This document shows positions 16,965 to 29,689 of a stretch of DNA of 64,000 nt, one piece after another (position 1 is the first letter of the stretch; each line of letters opens with the position of its first letter). A model generated the notes under the pieces. The model saw only the letters and a program-made list of their open reading frames with translations, ran no database searches and had not been told where the DNA came from. A program made the position numbers and the translations under genes. This DNA comes from Pseudomonas putida (GTDB taxonomy: Bacteria; Pseudomonadota; Gammaproteobacteria; Pseudomonadales; Pseudomonadaceae), in assembly GCF_028682475.1 (NCBI RefSeq), contig NZ_JANHLE010000004.1:1-64000 (forward strand). The letters are read 5' to 3'.

Positions 16965-19902
16965 CCTGACCCAGATGATCCTGATCAGCGCCGCCTACCT
17001 GCTGGTGCTGTTCGGCGTGGCCTGGATCAGCGAACGCGGGATGATCCCGCGCGCGATCATTCGCCACCCCCTGACCTACACCCTGTCGCTGGGTGTCTAT
17101 GCCAGTGCCTGGGCGTTCTACGGCTCGGTCGGCCTGGCCTATCAGTACGGCTACGGCTTTCTGGCCTGTTACCTGGGGGTTTCCGGTGCCTTCCTGCTCG
17201 CGCCAGTGCTGCTCTACCCGATTCTGAAGATCACCCGCACCTATCAGCTGTCGTCGCTGGCCGACCTGATCGCCTTCCGCTTTCGCAGCACCTGGGCCGG
17301 GGCGCTGACCACGGTGTTCATGCTGATTGGCGTACTGCCGTTGCTGGCCCTGCAGATCCAGGCCGTGGCCGACTCGATCACTATCCTCACCGGCGAGCCG
17401 GTCAAGGCCCGGGTGGCGCTGGCCTTCTGCGCCCTGATTACCTTGTTCACCATCTTTTTCGGCTCCCGGCATATCGCCACCCGGGAAAAACATGAAGGTC
17501 TGGTGTTCGCCATTGCCTTTGAGTCGGTGATCAAGCTGCTGGCCCTGGGTGGCATTGGCCTGTACGCGCTGTACGGGGTATTTGGCGGACCGCACCAGCT
17601 GGAAGTCTGGCTGCTGCAGAACCAGACCGCCCTGGCCGCCCTGCACACACCGTTGCAGGAAGGCCCATGGCGGACCCTGCTGCTGGTGTTCTTCGCCTCG
17701 GCCATCGTCATGCCGCACATGTATCACATGGCCTTTACCGAAAACCTCAACCCGCGCTCGCTGGTCAGCGCCAGCTGGGGTTTGCCGCTGTTCCTGCTGC
17801 TGATGAGCCTGGCCGTGCCTTTGATCCTCTGGGCAGGCCTGAAGATGGGTGCCAGCACCAGCCCGGAATACTTCACCTTGGGCCTGGGGATCGCCGCCAA
17901 CAACCAGGCGCTGGCGCTACTCGCTTATGTGGGTGGGCTGTCAGCCTCCAGCGGCTTGATCATCGTCACCACCCTCGCCCTCTCGGGCATGGCCCTGAAC
18001 CACCTAGTGCTGCCGCTGTACCAGCCACCGGCCGAGGGCAATATCTACCGTTGGCTGAAATGGACCCGCCGCGCACTGATCGTCGCGATCATCGCCGCCG
18101 GCTTCGGCTTCTACCTGACCTTGGGCAGCCAGCAAGACCTGGCCAACCTCGGCATCGTCGCCTTTGTCGCCACCTTGCAGTTCCTGCCGGGTGTACTCTC
18201 GGTACTGTACTGGCCGACCGCCAACCGTCGCGGTTTCATCGCCGGTTTGCTGGCCGGGATCCTGGTGTGGATGGTGACCATGTTGCTGCCCCTGGTGGGC
18301 AACCTGCAGGGCTTCTACATCCCGTTGCTGAACATGATCTATGTGCTCGACGACACCAGTTGGCACATGGCGGCCATTGCCTCGCTGGCGGCGAACGTGT
18401 TGCTGTTCACCTTGATCTCTCTGTTCACCAACGCCAGCAGTGAAGAAGTCAGCGCCGCCGAAGCCTGTGCGGTGGATAACGTCCGCCGCCCGCAACGCCG
18501 CGAGCTGCATGCCGCCTCGCCACAGGAGTTCGCCACGCAACTGGCCAAGCCGCTGGGGGCGAAGGCCGCACAGAAGGAAGTGGAACAGGCCCTGCGTGAT
18601 CTCTACCTGCCCTTCGACGAACGCCGTCCCTATGCCTTGCGCCGCCTGCGTGACCGTATCGAAGCCAACCTTTCGGGGCTGATGGGGCCGAGTGTGGCCC
18701 AGGACATGGTCGAGACGTTCCTGCCTTACAAGTCGGGTAACGAAAACTACGTTACCGAAGACATTCACTTCATCGAAAGTCGCCTGGAAGACTACCACTC
18801 GCGCCTCACCGGCCTTGCCGCCGAGCTCGACGCCCTGCGCCGCTACCACCGCCAGACCTTGCAGGAACTGCCCATGGGCGTCTGCTCGCTGGCCAAGGAT
18901 CAGGAGATCCTGATGTGGAACAAGGCCATGGAAGAGCTCACCGGCATTCCCGCCAAACGCGTGGTCGGTTCACGCCTGACAACCATCAGCGAACCCTGGC
19001 GCGGTCTGCTGCTGGGCTTCACCAACATCCCCGACGAACACCTGCACAAACAGCGCCTGGGCCTCGACGGCCAGACCCGCTGGCTGAACCTGCACAAGGC
19101 CGCCATTGACGAGCCGCTGGCGCCGGGCAACAGCGGCCTGGTGGTGCTGGTCGAAGACCTCACCGAGACCCAGGCCCTGGAAGACAAGCTGGTACATTCC
19201 GAACGCCTGGCCAGTATCGGCCGCCTTGCAGCCGGGGTGGCCCACGAAATCGGCAACCCGGTCACCGGCATCGCCTGTCTGGCACAGAACCTGCGCGAAG
19301 AGCGCGAAGAAGACGGCGAGATTACCGAGCTGAGCAGCCAGATCCTTGAGCAGACCAAGCGCATCTCCCGCATCGTCCAGTCACTGATGAGCTTTGCCCA
19401 CGCCGGCAGCCATCAGCACAGCGACGAGCCGGTGTGCCTGGCCGAAGTGGCGCAGGACGCCATCGGTCTGCTGGCCTTGAACCGGCGCAATTTCGAAGTA
19501 CAGTTTTTCAACCTGTGCGACCCCGAGCATTGGGTCGATGGCGACCCGCAACGCCTGGCCCAGGTCCTGATCAACTTGCTGTCCAACGCCCGCGATGCCT
19601 CACCGCCCGGCAGTGCCGTGCGGGTCAAGAGCGAAGCGAGCGAGCATACCGTTGACCTGATCGTCGAGGACGAAGGCAGCGGCATTCCGAAAAACATCAT
19701 GGATCGTCTGTTCGAACCCTTCTTCACTACCAAGGACCCGGGCGAAGGTACCGGACTGGGGCTTGCTCTGGTCTATTCCATCGTGGAAGAGCATTATGGA
19801 CAAATCACCATCGACAGCCCGGCCGATGCCCAGAGCCAGCGCGGCACCCGAATCCGAGTGACCCTGCCGCGCCATGTCGTAGCGACGTCCGCTGTGAACT
19901 GA
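16948..19902 (+). CDS. cbrA: CbrA, sensor histidine kinase with a sodium/solute symporter-like N-terminus
   Basis: 984 residues; controls use of alternative carbon sources with CbrB. The N-terminal half (about 1-500) has about 13 membrane segments of the SLC5/SSSF transporter type. Then come a linker, a PAS-like domain (about 620-740), the phosphoacceptor helix with H766 in [14 protein letters not shown], and the ATPase domain ([38 protein letters not shown]). GTG 16945, ATG 16948 and ATG 16954 are all possible starts. It is coupled to cbrX and followed 22 bases later by cbrB. Confidence 0.96.
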   Translation: MPMSFSLTQMILISAAYLLVLFGVAWISERGMIPRAIIRHPLTYTLSLGVYASAWAFYGSVGLAYQYGYGFLACYLGVSGAFLLAPVLLYPILKITRTYQLSSLADLIAFRFRSTWAGALTTVFMLIGVLPLLALQIQAVADSITILTGEPVKARVALAFCALITLFTIFFGSRHIATREKHEGLVFAIAFESVIKLLALGGIGLYALYGVFGGPHQLEVWLLQNQTALAALHTPLQEGPWRTLLLVFFASAIVMPHMYHMAFTENLNPRSLVSASWGLPLFLLLMSLAVPLILWAGLKMGASTSPEYFTLGLGIAANNQALALLAYVGGLSASSGLIIVTTLALSGMALNHLVLPLYQPPAEGNIYRWLKWTRRALIVAIIAAGFGFYLTLGSQQDLANLGIVAFVATLQFLPGVLSVLYWPTANRRGFIAGLLAGILVWMVTMLLPLVGNLQGFYIPLLNMIYVLDDTSWHMAAIASLAANVLLFTLISLFTNASSEEVSAAEACAVDNVRRPQRRELHAASPQEFATQLAKPLGAKAAQKEVEQALRDLYLPFDERRPYALRRLRDRIEANLSGLMGPSVAQDMVETFLPYKSGNENYVTEDIHFIESRLEDYHSRLTGLAAELDALRRYHRQTLQELPMGVCSLAKDQEILMWNKAMEELTGIPAKRVVGSRLTTISEPWRGLLLGFTNIPDEHLHKQRLGLDGQTRWLNLHKAAIDEPLAPGNSGLVVLVEDLTETQALEDKLVHSERLASIGRLAAGVAHEIGNPVTGIACLAQNLREEREEDGEITELSSQILEQTKRISRIVQSLMSFAHAGSHQHSDEPVCLAEVAQDAIGLLALNRRNFEVQFFNLCDPEHWVDGDPQRLAQVLINLLSNARDASPPGSAVRVKSEASEHTVDLIVEDEGSGIPKNIMDRLFEPFFTTKDPGEGTGLGLALVYSIVEEHYGQITIDSPADAQSQRGTRIRVTLPRHVVATSAVN

Positions 19903-19924
19903 GACCGTCGAGAGAATTGAATCA

Positions 19925-21364
19925 ATGCCGCATATTCTGATCGTCGAAGACGAAACCATCATCCGCTCGGCACTGCGTCGACTACTGGAACGGAACCAGT
20001 ATCAGGTCAGCGAAGCCGGATCGGTGCAGGAAGCACAGGAGCGCTTCAGCATTGCCACCTTCGACCTGATTGTCAGCGACCTGCGCCTGCCTGGCGCCCC
20101 GGGTACCGAACTGATCAAGCTCGGCCAGGGCACGCCGGTACTGATCATGACCAGCTACGCCAGCCTGCGCTCTGCCGTCGATTCGATGAAGATGGGCGCA
20201 GTCGACTACATCGCCAAGCCTTTCGACCATGACGAAATGCTCCAGGCCGTGGCGCGCATCCTGCGTGACCGCCAGAACGCGCCCGCCGCTCCCGCCGAGG
20301 CCCGCGGCAACGGCAAGAGCGGCATGGCCGACAAAGGCAGCAGCAATGCCGCCAATGGCGAGATCGGCATCATCGGCTCCTGCCCGCCGATGCAAGACCT
20401 GTACGGCAAGATCCGCAAGGTCGCCCCGACTGACTCGAATGTGCTGATCCAGGGCGAATCGGGCACCGGTAAAGAGCTGGTGGCCCGCGCCCTGCACAAC
20501 CTCTCGCGCCGCGCCAAGGCACCGATGATTTCGGTGAACTGTGCCGCCATCCCGGAAACTTTGATCGAGTCGGAACTGTTCGGCCATGAGAAAGGCGCCT
20601 TCACCGGTGCCAGCGCCGGTCGTGCAGGTCTGGTCGAAGCCGCTGACGGCGGCACCCTGTTCCTCGACGAAATCGGTGAACTGCCGCTGGAAGCCCAGGC
20701 TCGCCTGCTGCGGGTACTGCAGGAAGGCGAGATCCGCCGGGTCGGTTCGGTGCAGTCGCAAAAGGTCGATGTGCGCCTGATCGCTGCGACCCACCGCGAC
20801 CTGAAAAACCTCGCCAAGATCGGCCAGTTCCGTGAAGACCTTTATTACCGTCTGCACGTTATCGCCCTCAAGCTGCCAGCCCTGCGTGAGCGCGGTGCCG
20901 ACGTCAACGAAATCGCCAATGCCTTCCTCGCCCGCCAAAGCGCGCGTGTCGGCCGTAACGACCTGCGCTTCGGCCATGATGCCGAACAGGCGATCCGTCA
21001 TTACTCCTGGCCGGGTAACGTACGTGAGCTGGAAAACGCCGTTGAGCGTGCGGTGATTCTCTGCGAGAGCCCGGAAATTTCTGCCGACCTGCTGGGCATC
21101 GATATCGAGCTGAGCGACCTGGAAGACGACGAACCGTTCGCCAGCCTGTCCGGCAATGGCAGTACAGCCAACAACACCAGCCATGAACCCACCGAAGACC
21201 TGTCCCTGGAAGACTACTTCCAGCACTTCGTCCTCGAACACCAGGACCACATGACCGAGACCGAACTGGCGCGCAAACTCGGGGTCAGTCGCAAGTGCCT
21301 GTGGGAACGCCGCCAGCGCCTGGGCATCCCGCGGCGCAAGAGCGGTGCCACCAGCGACAGCTGA
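19925..21364 (+). CDS. cbrB: CbrB, sigma-54-dependent NtrC-family response regulator
   Basis: 479 residues. A receiver domain (acceptor Asp52 in [10 protein letters not shown]) is followed by an AAA+ domain with Walker A GESGTGKE, the sigma-54 contact loop GAFTGA and Walker [11 protein letters not shown], and a Fis-type helix-turn-helix at the C-terminus ([23 protein letters not shown]). It activates the CrcZ promoter just downstream, where two matching binding sites lie. Confidence 0.96.
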   Translation: MPHILIVEDETIIRSALRRLLERNQYQVSEAGSVQEAQERFSIATFDLIVSDLRLPGAPGTELIKLGQGTPVLIMTSYASLRSAVDSMKMGAVDYIAKPFDHDEMLQAVARILRDRQNAPAAPAEARGNGKSGMADKGSSNAANGEIGIIGSCPPMQDLYGKIRKVAPTDSNVLIQGESGTGKELVARALHNLSRRAKAPMISVNCAAIPETLIESELFGHEKGAFTGASAGRAGLVEAADGGTLFLDEIGELPLEAQARLLRVLQEGEIRRVGSVQSQKVDVRLIAATHRDLKNLAKIGQFREDLYYRLHVIALKLPALRERGADVNEIANAFLARQSARVGRNDLRFGHDAEQAIRHYSWPGNVRELENAVERAVILCESPEISADLLGIDIELSDLEDDEPFASLSGNGSTANNTSHEPTEDLSLEDYFQHFVLEHQDHMTETELARKLGVSRKCLWERRQRLGIPRRKSGATSDS

Positions 21365-21375
21365 TCCCTTTCAGC

Positions 21376-21446
21376 TGTCACCCGGGCGAAAAGCGGTAAC
21401 ACGGCGAAATGTGAAAAAACTGTTACCTCGCCACAATCTCGTAACA
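21376..21446 (+). promoter_or_regulatory. two CbrB binding sites upstream of crcZ
   Basis: TGTCAC (21376-21381)-N14-GTAACA (21396-21401) and TGTTAC (21421-21426)-N14-GTAACA (21441-21446). The second matches the CbrB consensus TGTTAC-N14-GTAACA, recalled from P. putida work, in every position. They lie about 125-195 bp before the predicted crcZ start, as expected for enhancer-type sites. Confidence 0.85.
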
Positions 21447-21448
21447 AA

Positions 21449-21487
21449 AACCGGGGCTTACGGTAACGAAGCCCCGGTTTTTTTTCG
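21449..21487 (+). terminator. intrinsic terminator of cbrB
   Basis: An 11-bp stem AACCGGGGCTT / AAGCCCCGGTT (21449-21479) with a 9-base loop, followed by eight T. It separates cbrB mRNA from CrcZ. Confidence 0.93.
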
Positions 21488-21544
21488 CCCCAGCAAGGCC
21501 ACAAAAACGCTCCAAGCCCTTGTTTTACTGGGGTTTGCAAAAGT

Positions 21545-21560
21545 TGGCACGGCACCTGCT
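21545..21560 (+). promoter_or_regulatory. sigma-54 promoter of crcZ
   Basis: TGGCAC-GGCAC-CTGCT matches the -24/-12 consensus TGGCAC-N5-TTGCW with one mismatch. The start point should be near 21571. Confidence 0.88.
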
Positions 21561-21570
21561 ATATGTTTGG

Positions 21571-21944
21571 TACAAGAACAATAACAAGCACTGCAAAAGA
21601 CAATAAAAATAAGACGAATCGGCTCACGCACAATAAGAACAAGACGGCGGAGGCGCAGCTAACTGATTCTTTTGGAGAGGAGTTGTATTTGGGGCTTGCC
21701 CCACAACCAGGCAGAGAACAATAAAAACTGCACTCAAGCAGGGCCTGAACTGGTTGGATCGCATGATCATTGCAACCTCAGCGACCAAAGCAATCCGTTT
21801 GCTCTTGAATCCCGGTTAGGGAGATCGTCCACAAGCTTTGCGTTTTGTGGATAGGGCACTCAACAAAAACAAGAAGCCCGGCAAAAAAATAATAAGAGCA
21901 CACAACTACTTCTTGGGGAGCTTCGGCTCCCCTTGTAGTTTCTC
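21571..21944 (+). ncRNA. crcZ: CrcZ small RNA, decoy for the Hfq/Crc translational repressor
   Basis: About 370 nt, the length reported for P. putida CrcZ. At least six A-rich CA motifs of the AAnAAnAA type are visible (about 21574-21588, 21601-21612, 21631-21643, 21717-21728, 21862-21876, 21883-21896); these bind Hfq/Crc and relieve catabolite repression when CbrAB is active. It ends in a hairpin with a TTCG loop (GGGGAGC 21915-21921 / GCTCCCC 21926-21932), extended by AACTAC / GTAGTT. Position between cbrB and pcnB is the conserved one. Confidence 0.92.
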
Positions 21945-22066
21945 CCCTCCGCATCACCCCTGCTTCGCTAGCGCCTACACCATCCCCCCAGTAAATGCTA
22001 GAATCCCCGCCCATCATGCGGCCATTCTTCGTTTTTGGCCGAACATTCCTTCAAACAGTGCATCCC

Positions 22067-23455
22067 ATGCTGAAGAAGCTGTTCCAGTCGTTCCGTCCTC
22101 CCGTACGTGGCCCGCACCACAAGCGCACCACGCCTGAAGTGATCAATAGCGGTCAACACTCGCTGCAACGTGGCCAATTCAGTCGTCATGCGGTGAGTAT
22201 CGTTGAGCGCCTGCAAAATGCTGGCTACCAGGCCTACCTGGTCGGCGGCTGCGTGCGCGACCAACTCCTGGGGATCACCCCCAAGGACTTCGATGTCGCC
22301 ACCAGTGCCACCCCTGAGCAAGTCCGCGCCGAATTTCGCAATGCGCGCATCATCGGCCGCCGTTTCAAGCTGGTTCACATCCATTTCGGCCGTGAAATCA
22401 TCGAAGTCGCCACCTTCCGCGCCAACCACCCGGAAAGCGAAGCAGAAGACAGCCACACCTCGTCGCGTAACGAGAGCGGGCGCATTCTGCGTGACAACGT
22501 CTACGGCACCCTGGAAGAAGACGCGCAGCGCCGCGACTTCACCATCAACGCCCTGTACTACGATCCGGTCAGCGAGCGCATCCTCGACTACGCCAATGGC
22601 GTGCACGACATCCGCAATCGTTTGATCCGCCTGATCGGTGACCCGACCCAGCGTTACCAGGAAGACCCGGTACGGATGCTGCGCGCCGTGCGTTTCGCCG
22701 CCAAGCTGAACTTTGGTATCGAGAAGCACACGGTGCAGCCGATCCGCCATCTGGCGCCGATGCTGCGCGAAATCCCGTCCGCCCGCCTGTTCGAAGAAAC
22801 GCTCAAGCTGTTCCTCTCCGGGAACGCCGCCGACACCTTCGAGATGCTGGTCGACCTGCAGCTGTTCGATCCCTTGTTCCCGGCCAGTGCCGAAGCCCTG
22901 GAAGAACACCCGACCTACACCCACACCCTGATCAGCCAGGCCTTGGTCAACACCGACCTGCGCATCAAGCAGGGCAAACCGGTAACCCCGGCCTTCCTGT
23001 TTGCCGCCCTGCTGTGGCCGGCCTTGCCAGGTCGCGCCCTGCGCCTGCAAAGCCGTGGCATGCCGCCGATTCCGGCGATGAACGAAGCCGCGCACGAACT
23101 GATCAGCGAACAATGCCAGCGCATTGCCATTCCGAAACGCTTCACCTTGCCGATCCGCGAGATCTGGGACATGCAGGAGCGCCTGCCACGCCGCAGCGGC
23201 AAGCGTGCCGACCTGCTGCTCGACAACCCGCGTTTCCGTGCCGGTTACGACTTCCTGCTGCTGCGTGAAAGCGCAGGCGAGGAAACCGATGGCCTGGGCC
23301 AATGGTGGACCGACTACCAGGACTGCAACGACAGTGAGCGGCGCGACATGATCCGTGACCTGGGCAGTCGCGATGAAGGCGCCGCTGCCGGCCCGCGCAA
23401 ACGCAAGCGCAGCCCGAGCAAGCGCAAACGTGCCGACGGCGGCGCAGGCGAATAA
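22067..23455 (+). CDS. pcnB: poly(A) polymerase I
   Basis: 462 residues. Adds 3' poly(A) tails that target RNAs for decay. The nucleotidyltransferase signature is LVGGCVRDQLLG with DFDVATSATP; RRDFTINALYYDP and the RNA-binding domain follow. The C-terminus is strongly basic (RKRKRSPSKRKR), typical of PcnB. The start at 22067 (MLKKLFQSF) is taken because the residues before it are not family-like. folK follows after two bases. Confidence 0.95.
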   Translation: MLKKLFQSFRPPVRGPHHKRTTPEVINSGQHSLQRGQFSRHAVSIVERLQNAGYQAYLVGGCVRDQLLGITPKDFDVATSATPEQVRAEFRNARIIGRRFKLVHIHFGREIIEVATFRANHPESEAEDSHTSSRNESGRILRDNVYGTLEEDAQRRDFTINALYYDPVSERILDYANGVHDIRNRLIRLIGDPTQRYQEDPVRMLRAVRFAAKLNFGIEKHTVQPIRHLAPMLREIPSARLFEETLKLFLSGNAADTFEMLVDLQLFDPLFPASAEALEEHPTYTHTLISQALVNTDLRIKQGKPVTPAFLFAALLWPALPGRALRLQSRGMPPIPAMNEAAHELISEQCQRIAIPKRFTLPIREIWDMQERLPRRSGKRADLLLDNPRFRAGYDFLLLRESAGEETDGLGQWWTDYQDCNDSERRDMIRDLGSRDEGAAAGPRKRKRSPSKRKRADGGAGE

Positions 23456-23457
23456 GC

Positions 23458-23934
23458 ATGGAACGCGTGTACATCGGCCTGGGCAGTAATCTGGATGAAC
23501 CCCAGGAGCAACTGCGCAGCGCAATCAACGCGCTGCGCGATCTGCCCGGCACAACGCTGGCAGCGGTTTCTGCTTTCTACAGCAGCGAATCGCTGTCACC
23601 CGGTCAACCGCGCTACACCAATGCCGTAGCCGCCCTGGACACCGCATTGGCCCCTCTGGACCTGCTCGACGGCCTGCAGGCCATCGAAGCCGCCCAGGGC
23701 CGTGAACGCAAGGAGCGCTGGGGGCCGCGCACCCTGGACCTGGATATCTTGCTGTATGGCGATCAGCTGATCGACATCCCGCGCCTTAAAGTCCCGCATT
23801 ACCACATGCAGGCGCGACCGTTCGTCCTGTACCCACTGGCCGAACTGGTCCCGGCCGACTTCCTGCTGGCCGACCAGCGCAGCCTTGCACAGTTACTGGC
23901 AGATTGCCCGTTCGTCGGCCTGGAACGCCTGTAA
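23458..23934 (+). CDS. folK: 6-hydroxymethyl-7,8-dihydropterin pyrophosphokinase (HPPK)
   Basis: 158 residues. Transfers pyrophosphate to hydroxymethyldihydropterin in folate synthesis, just before the FolP step (folP is at 57777). The signature WGPRTLDLDILLYGD and the N-terminal YIGLGSNLDEP are intact. Tightly spaced after pcnB. Confidence 0.96.
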   Translation: MERVYIGLGSNLDEPQEQLRSAINALRDLPGTTLAAVSAFYSSESLSPGQPRYTNAVAALDTALAPLDLLDGLQAIEAAQGRERKERWGPRTLDLDILLYGDQLIDIPRLKVPHYHMQARPFVLYPLAELVPADFLLADQRSLAQLLADCPFVGLERL

Positions 23935-24185
23935 CCGGGCGTTCCCCCACAGGGTAACGCCCGTAACAGTGCATTCGTAACAATGCGGTAACAGGGTAAT
24001 TGACTTCAGCCCCCACCCTCACGACTATAGGCGTCCGGTGGCGCCTGCGCGCCGCAAAAAGGCGTATATAGGCCTGGAACAGGTCGTAATTAAAACACCA
24101 CGATCGATGATGTGCTGTTCCAGAAGATGAATACACGCGTTGTACGCAGTCGTTTTTCACAGCGCCTGAATGAGGATTCCTTTTC
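23935..24185 (+). other. folK-panB intergenic region with repeated GTAACA motifs
   Basis: A hairpin GGGCGTT (23937-23943) / AACGCCC (23956-23962) follows folK but lacks a T-run. GTAACA occurs as direct repeats at 23963, 23977 and 23988, with GTAACG at 23954. These equal one half of the CbrB site but are not paired with TGTTAC. No clear promoter or small ORF is seen in the rest. Confidence 0.4.
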
Positions 24186-24986
24186 ATGCCAGATGTAACC
24201 CTGACCACCCTGCAGAGCCTCAAGGCCAAGGGTGAGAAAATAGCCATGCTGACCTGCTACGACGCAACCTTCGCCCAGGCCGCCAGCCGTGCCGGCGTGG
24301 AAATCCTGCTGGTCGGTGACTCGCTGGGCATGGTCCTGCAGGGTCATGACAGCACCTTGCCGGTGACCAACGCCGAAATGGCTTACCACACCGCCTGCGT
24401 AAAACGCGGCAATGAAGGCGCATTGATTCTCGCTGACCTGCCATTCATGGCGTGTGCCACCATCGAGCAGGCTTTCGCCAACAGCGGCGCCCTGATGCAA
24501 GCCGGTGCGCACATGGTCAAAGTCGAGGGCGCTGCCTGGCTCGCGGAAACCATCCGCCTCCTGGCCGAACGCGGCGTTCCGGTCTGCGCGCATATGGGCT
24601 TGACCCCGCAAACCGTCAACATCCTCGGCGGCTACAAGGTCCAGGGCCGCCAGGAAAACCAGGCGCGGCAAATGCGTGCCGACGCGATCGCCCTGGAACA
24701 GGCTGGCGCAGCAATGCTGCTGCTCGAATGCGTACCCAGCGAGCTGGCTGCTGAAATCACCCAGGCGGTGAGTATTCCAGTGATCGGTATCGGCGCCGGC
24801 AGCGCGACCGACGGTCAGGTATTGGTGCTGCACGACATGCTCGGCTTGTCGCTGACCGGACGCGTGCCGAAGTTCGTGAAAAACTTCATGCTCGGCCAGA
24901 GCGATATCCAGGGTGCGCTCAAAGCTTACGTAACAGCCGTCAAGGACGTCAGTTTCCCAGGCAGCGAACACGGGTTCAGTGCATGA
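24186..24986 (+). CDS. panB: 3-methyl-2-oxobutanoate hydroxymethyltransferase
   Basis: 266 residues. First committed step of pantothenate (coenzyme A) synthesis: transfer of a hydroxymethyl group from methylene-tetrahydrofolate to 2-oxoisovalerate, an intermediate of the valine pathway. Metal and substrate motifs are visible in [19 protein letters not shown] and in [12 protein letters not shown]. Its stop overlaps the panC start by 4 bp. Confidence 0.96.
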   Translation: MPDVTLTTLQSLKAKGEKIAMLTCYDATFAQAASRAGVEILLVGDSLGMVLQGHDSTLPVTNAEMAYHTACVKRGNEGALILADLPFMACATIEQAFANSGALMQAGAHMVKVEGAAWLAETIRLLAERGVPVCAHMGLTPQTVNILGGYKVQGRQENQARQMRADAIALEQAGAAMLLLECVPSELAAEITQAVSIPVIGIGAGSATDGQVLVLHDMLGLSLTGRVPKFVKNFMLGQSDIQGALKAYVTAVKDVSFPGSEHGFSA

Positions 24987-25840
24987 ATACAGTCAAGACC
25001 GTCCGCGAACTGCGCGCCGCCGTGGCGCGGGCACGCAGTGAAGGCAAACGCATCGGTTTCGTACCGACCATGGGCAACCTGCACAGCGGCCATGCCGCGC
25101 TGGTGACCAAGGCCGCCCAGCGCGTCGATTTCGTCGTCGCCAGTATCTTCGTCAACCCGCTGCAGTTCGGCCCCAGCGAAGACCTCGACAAATACCCGCG
25201 CACGCTGGCCGCCGACCAGGAGAAACTGCTCCAGGCCGGTTGCCACCTGCTGTTCGCCCCCAGCGTCGAGGAGATGTATCCCGACGGAACGGACGGCCAG
25301 ACCCGCGTCAACGTTGCGCAACTGTCCGAAGGCCTGTGCGGCGCCAGCCGTCCGGGGCATTTCGAAGGTGTGGCGACGGTGGTCAGCAAGCTGTTCAACA
25401 TGGTCCAGCCGGATCTGGCCGTGTTTGGCCAGAAAGATTTCCAGCAACTGGCTGTTATTCGCGCCTTGGTGCGTGACCTGAACATGCCGATCCAGATCAT
25501 TGGCGAGCCGACCGTGCGTGCCGAGGACGGCCTGGCGCTGTCGTCGCGCAACGGCTATCTGAGCGAAGAACAGCGCGCCATCGCTCCGGCGCTGTACCGG
25601 CTGCTGAGCCAGATGGCCAGCGCCATCGAACAGGGTGAGCGCGACTATCCAGCGTTGATCACCAACGGTCAGCAACAGCTGCAAAACGCAGGTTTTCGCC
25701 CCGATTACCTGGAAATCCGCCAGGCCCTGAGCCTGCGCCCGGCAACCGCCGAAGACCGCGATCTGGTGATCCTCGCCGCCGCCTTCCTCGGCGCCACCCG
25801 CCTGATCGACAACCTGCACCTGAACCTTGATAGCCAGTAA
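24983..25840 (+). CDS. panC: pantothenate synthetase
   Basis: 285 residues. ATP-dependent joining of pantoate and beta-alanine. Nucleotidyltransferase motifs are [14 protein letters not shown] (HxGH type) and LSSRNGYLS (KMSKS-like). It is coupled to panB by an ATGA overlap at 24983-24986. The usual third pathway gene panD is not in the window. Confidence 0.96.
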   Translation: MNTVKTVRELRAAVARARSEGKRIGFVPTMGNLHSGHAALVTKAAQRVDFVVASIFVNPLQFGPSEDLDKYPRTLAADQEKLLQAGCHLLFAPSVEEMYPDGTDGQTRVNVAQLSEGLCGASRPGHFEGVATVVSKLFNMVQPDLAVFGQKDFQQLAVIRALVRDLNMPIQIIGEPTVRAEDGLALSSRNGYLSEEQRAIAPALYRLLSQMASAIEQGERDYPALITNGQQQLQNAGFRPDYLEIRQALSLRPATAEDRDLVILAAAFLGATRLIDNLHLNLDSQ

Positions 25841-25875
25841 CAAGGTCGCCCGCCGAGCCTACTCCCTGTAACCTG

Positions 25876-25902
25876 GGCTGATGCCTATAATTGGCATCAG
25901 CC
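25876..25902. promoter_or_regulatory. 10-bp stem hairpin between panC and pgi with TATAAT in its loop
   Basis: GGCTGATGCC (25876-25885) / GGCATCAGCC (25893-25902) around TATAATT. It could be a weak panC terminator, but the loop is also a perfect -10 hexamer, 73 bp before pgi. No good -35 box is seen. Confidence 0.4.
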
Positions 25903-25963
25903 TGCAAACGGGGCGCTGGTTTCAGTGTCCAAGGCAGTTCACGCAATAAGGAAATCTGCAGCG

Positions 25964-27628
25964 ATGGCGTATTACCGCACCCCTCACGATGTCACCGTCC
26001 TGCCCGCCTGGCAGGCGCTCCAGCAGCACCGCGAAGCCATGCAGGACTTCAGCATGCGCGACGCATTCGCTGCCGAGCCGCAGCGCTTCGACCAGTTCTC
26101 CCTGAGCACCTGCGGACTGTTCCTCGACTACTCGAAGAATCTGATCAATGGCCAGACTCGCGACATGCTGGTCAATCTGGCCAATGAAGTTGGTCTGCAA
26201 GAGGCAATCAAGGCACTGTTCGCCGGCGAAATTCTCAACGCTTCCGAAGGCCGCCCCGCCCTGCACACCGCACTGCGCCGACCAGTAGGCGACAAATTGA
26301 GTGTCAACGGCGTCAACGTAATGCCCGAGGTGCACAAGGTCCTTAACCAGGTCACTGAGCTGGTTGGCCGCATCCATGACGGGCTGTGGCGCGGCTACAG
26401 CGAGAAGCCGATCACCGACGTGGTCAACATTGGTATCGGTGGTTCGTTCCTCGGCCCCGAGCTGGTTTCCGAGGCATTGCTGCCCTACGCCCAGCGCGGT
26501 GTACGCTGCCATTACCTGGCCAATATCGACGGCAGCGAGTTCCATGAGCTGTCGGCCAAGCTGCGCGCTGAAACCACCCTGTTCATCGTTTCCTCGAAAT
26601 CCTTCAACACCCTGGAAACCCTGAAGAACGCCCAGGCCGCTCGCGCCTGGTACCTGGCCCAGGGTGGCTCGGAAGCCGAGTTGTACAAACACTTCATCGC
26701 CGTGTCGAGCAACAAGGCCGCCGCGGTGGCCTTCGGCATCCGCGAAGAAAACATCTTCCCGATGTGGGACTGGGTCGGTGGTCGTTACTCGCTGTGGTCG
26801 GCCATTGGTCTGCCGATTGCCCTGGCCATCGGTACCGCCAACTTCAAAGAACTGCTGTCCGGCGCCTACACCATGGACCAGCATTTCCAGAACGCGCCGT
26901 TCGAGCAGAACATGCCGGTGCTGCTGGCCCTGCTGGGTGTCTGGTACGGTAACTTCTGGGGTGCGCAGAGCCATGCGATCCTGCCGTACGATCACTACCT
27001 GCGAAACATCACCAAGCACCTGCAGCAGCTGGACATGGAATCCAACGGCAAGAGCGTTCGCCAGGACGGCACACCGGTCAACCACGACACCGGTCCGGTG
27101 ATCTGGGGTGGCGTCGGTTGCAACGGTCAACATGCCTACCACCAGTTGCTGCACCAGGGCACGCAACTGATCCCGGCGGACTTCATCGTCCCGGTGGTCA
27201 GCTTCAACCCGGTTGCCGACCACCATCAATGGCTGTACGCCAACTGCCTGTCGCAGAGCCAGGCGCTGATGCTCGGCAAAACCCGTAGCGAAGCCGAAAC
27301 CGAGCTGCGCGACAAGGGCATGAGCGAGGCCGATATCCAGAAGCTGGCGCCACACAAGGTGATCCCGGGCAACCGTCCGAGCAACACCCTGGTGGTCGAG
27401 CGCATCAGCCCACGCCGTCTTGGCGCGCTGGTGGCGATGTACGAGCACAAGGTGTTCGTGCAGAGCGTGATCTGGGGCATCAACGCCTTTGACCAGTGGG
27501 GCGTGGAGCTGGGCAAAGAGCTCGGCAAGGGCGTCTATCAGCGTCTGACCGGTGGTATCGAAGAGGCTGCCGAAGACGCGTCGACCCAAGGCCTGATCAA
27601 CTTCTTCCGCAGCCGTCACCGCGGTTGA
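25964..27628 (+). CDS. pgi: glucose-6-phosphate isomerase
   Basis: 554 residues. Interconverts glucose 6-phosphate and fructose 6-phosphate; in Pseudomonas it mainly serves gluconeogenesis and the cyclic Entner-Doudoroff route. Family signatures include [14 protein letters not shown], the [10 protein letters not shown] phosphate site and the C-terminal [13 protein letters not shown]. The start at 25964 (MAYYRTPHD) has AAGGAAA upstream. Confidence 0.96.
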   Translation: MAYYRTPHDVTVLPAWQALQQHREAMQDFSMRDAFAAEPQRFDQFSLSTCGLFLDYSKNLINGQTRDMLVNLANEVGLQEAIKALFAGEILNASEGRPALHTALRRPVGDKLSVNGVNVMPEVHKVLNQVTELVGRIHDGLWRGYSEKPITDVVNIGIGGSFLGPELVSEALLPYAQRGVRCHYLANIDGSEFHELSAKLRAETTLFIVSSKSFNTLETLKNAQAARAWYLAQGGSEAELYKHFIAVSSNKAAAVAFGIREENIFPMWDWVGGRYSLWSAIGLPIALAIGTANFKELLSGAYTMDQHFQNAPFEQNMPVLLALLGVWYGNFWGAQSHAILPYDHYLRNITKHLQQLDMESNGKSVRQDGTPVNHDTGPVIWGGVGCNGQHAYHQLLHQGTQLIPADFIVPVVSFNPVADHHQWLYANCLSQSQALMLGKTRSEAETELRDKGMSEADIQKLAPHKVIPGNRPSNTLVVERISPRRLGALVAMYEHKVFVQSVIWGINAFDQWGVELGKELGKGVYQRLTGGIEEAAEDASTQGLINFFRSRHRG

Positions 27629-27637
27629 TCGCCTGCG

Positions 27638-27671
27638 CTACCCCTGGCTGAACGAACACCGCCAGGGGTAG
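27638..27671 (+). terminator. hairpin after pgi
   Basis: An 11-bp perfect stem CTACCCCTGGC / GCCAGGGGTAG with a 12-base loop. There is no T-run, so it may be a stabiliser rather than a terminator. Confidence 0.55.
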
Positions 27672-27680
27672 CGGCTACAC

Positions 27681-27705
27681 TGTCCTGACAAAAACAATCA
27701 GGACA
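27681..27705 (+). promoter_or_regulatory. acs leader hairpin presenting a Crc/Hfq CA motif
   Basis: TGTCCTGA (27681-27688) / TCAGGACA (27698-27705) form a perfect 8-bp stem. The 9-base loop is CAAAAACAA, which contains AAAAACAA, a match to the AAnAAnAA site bound by Hfq/Crc. The ribosome binding region (GGACAGGAC) overlaps the right arm and the ATG is 10 bases further on. Confidence 0.5.
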
Positions 27706-27715
27706 GGACCCCGCC

Positions 27716-29650
<1,935 letters not shown>

Positions 29651-29689
29651 CCGGCAGCACCTCCTGGCTGCCTCGCACGCAAGGTAACC

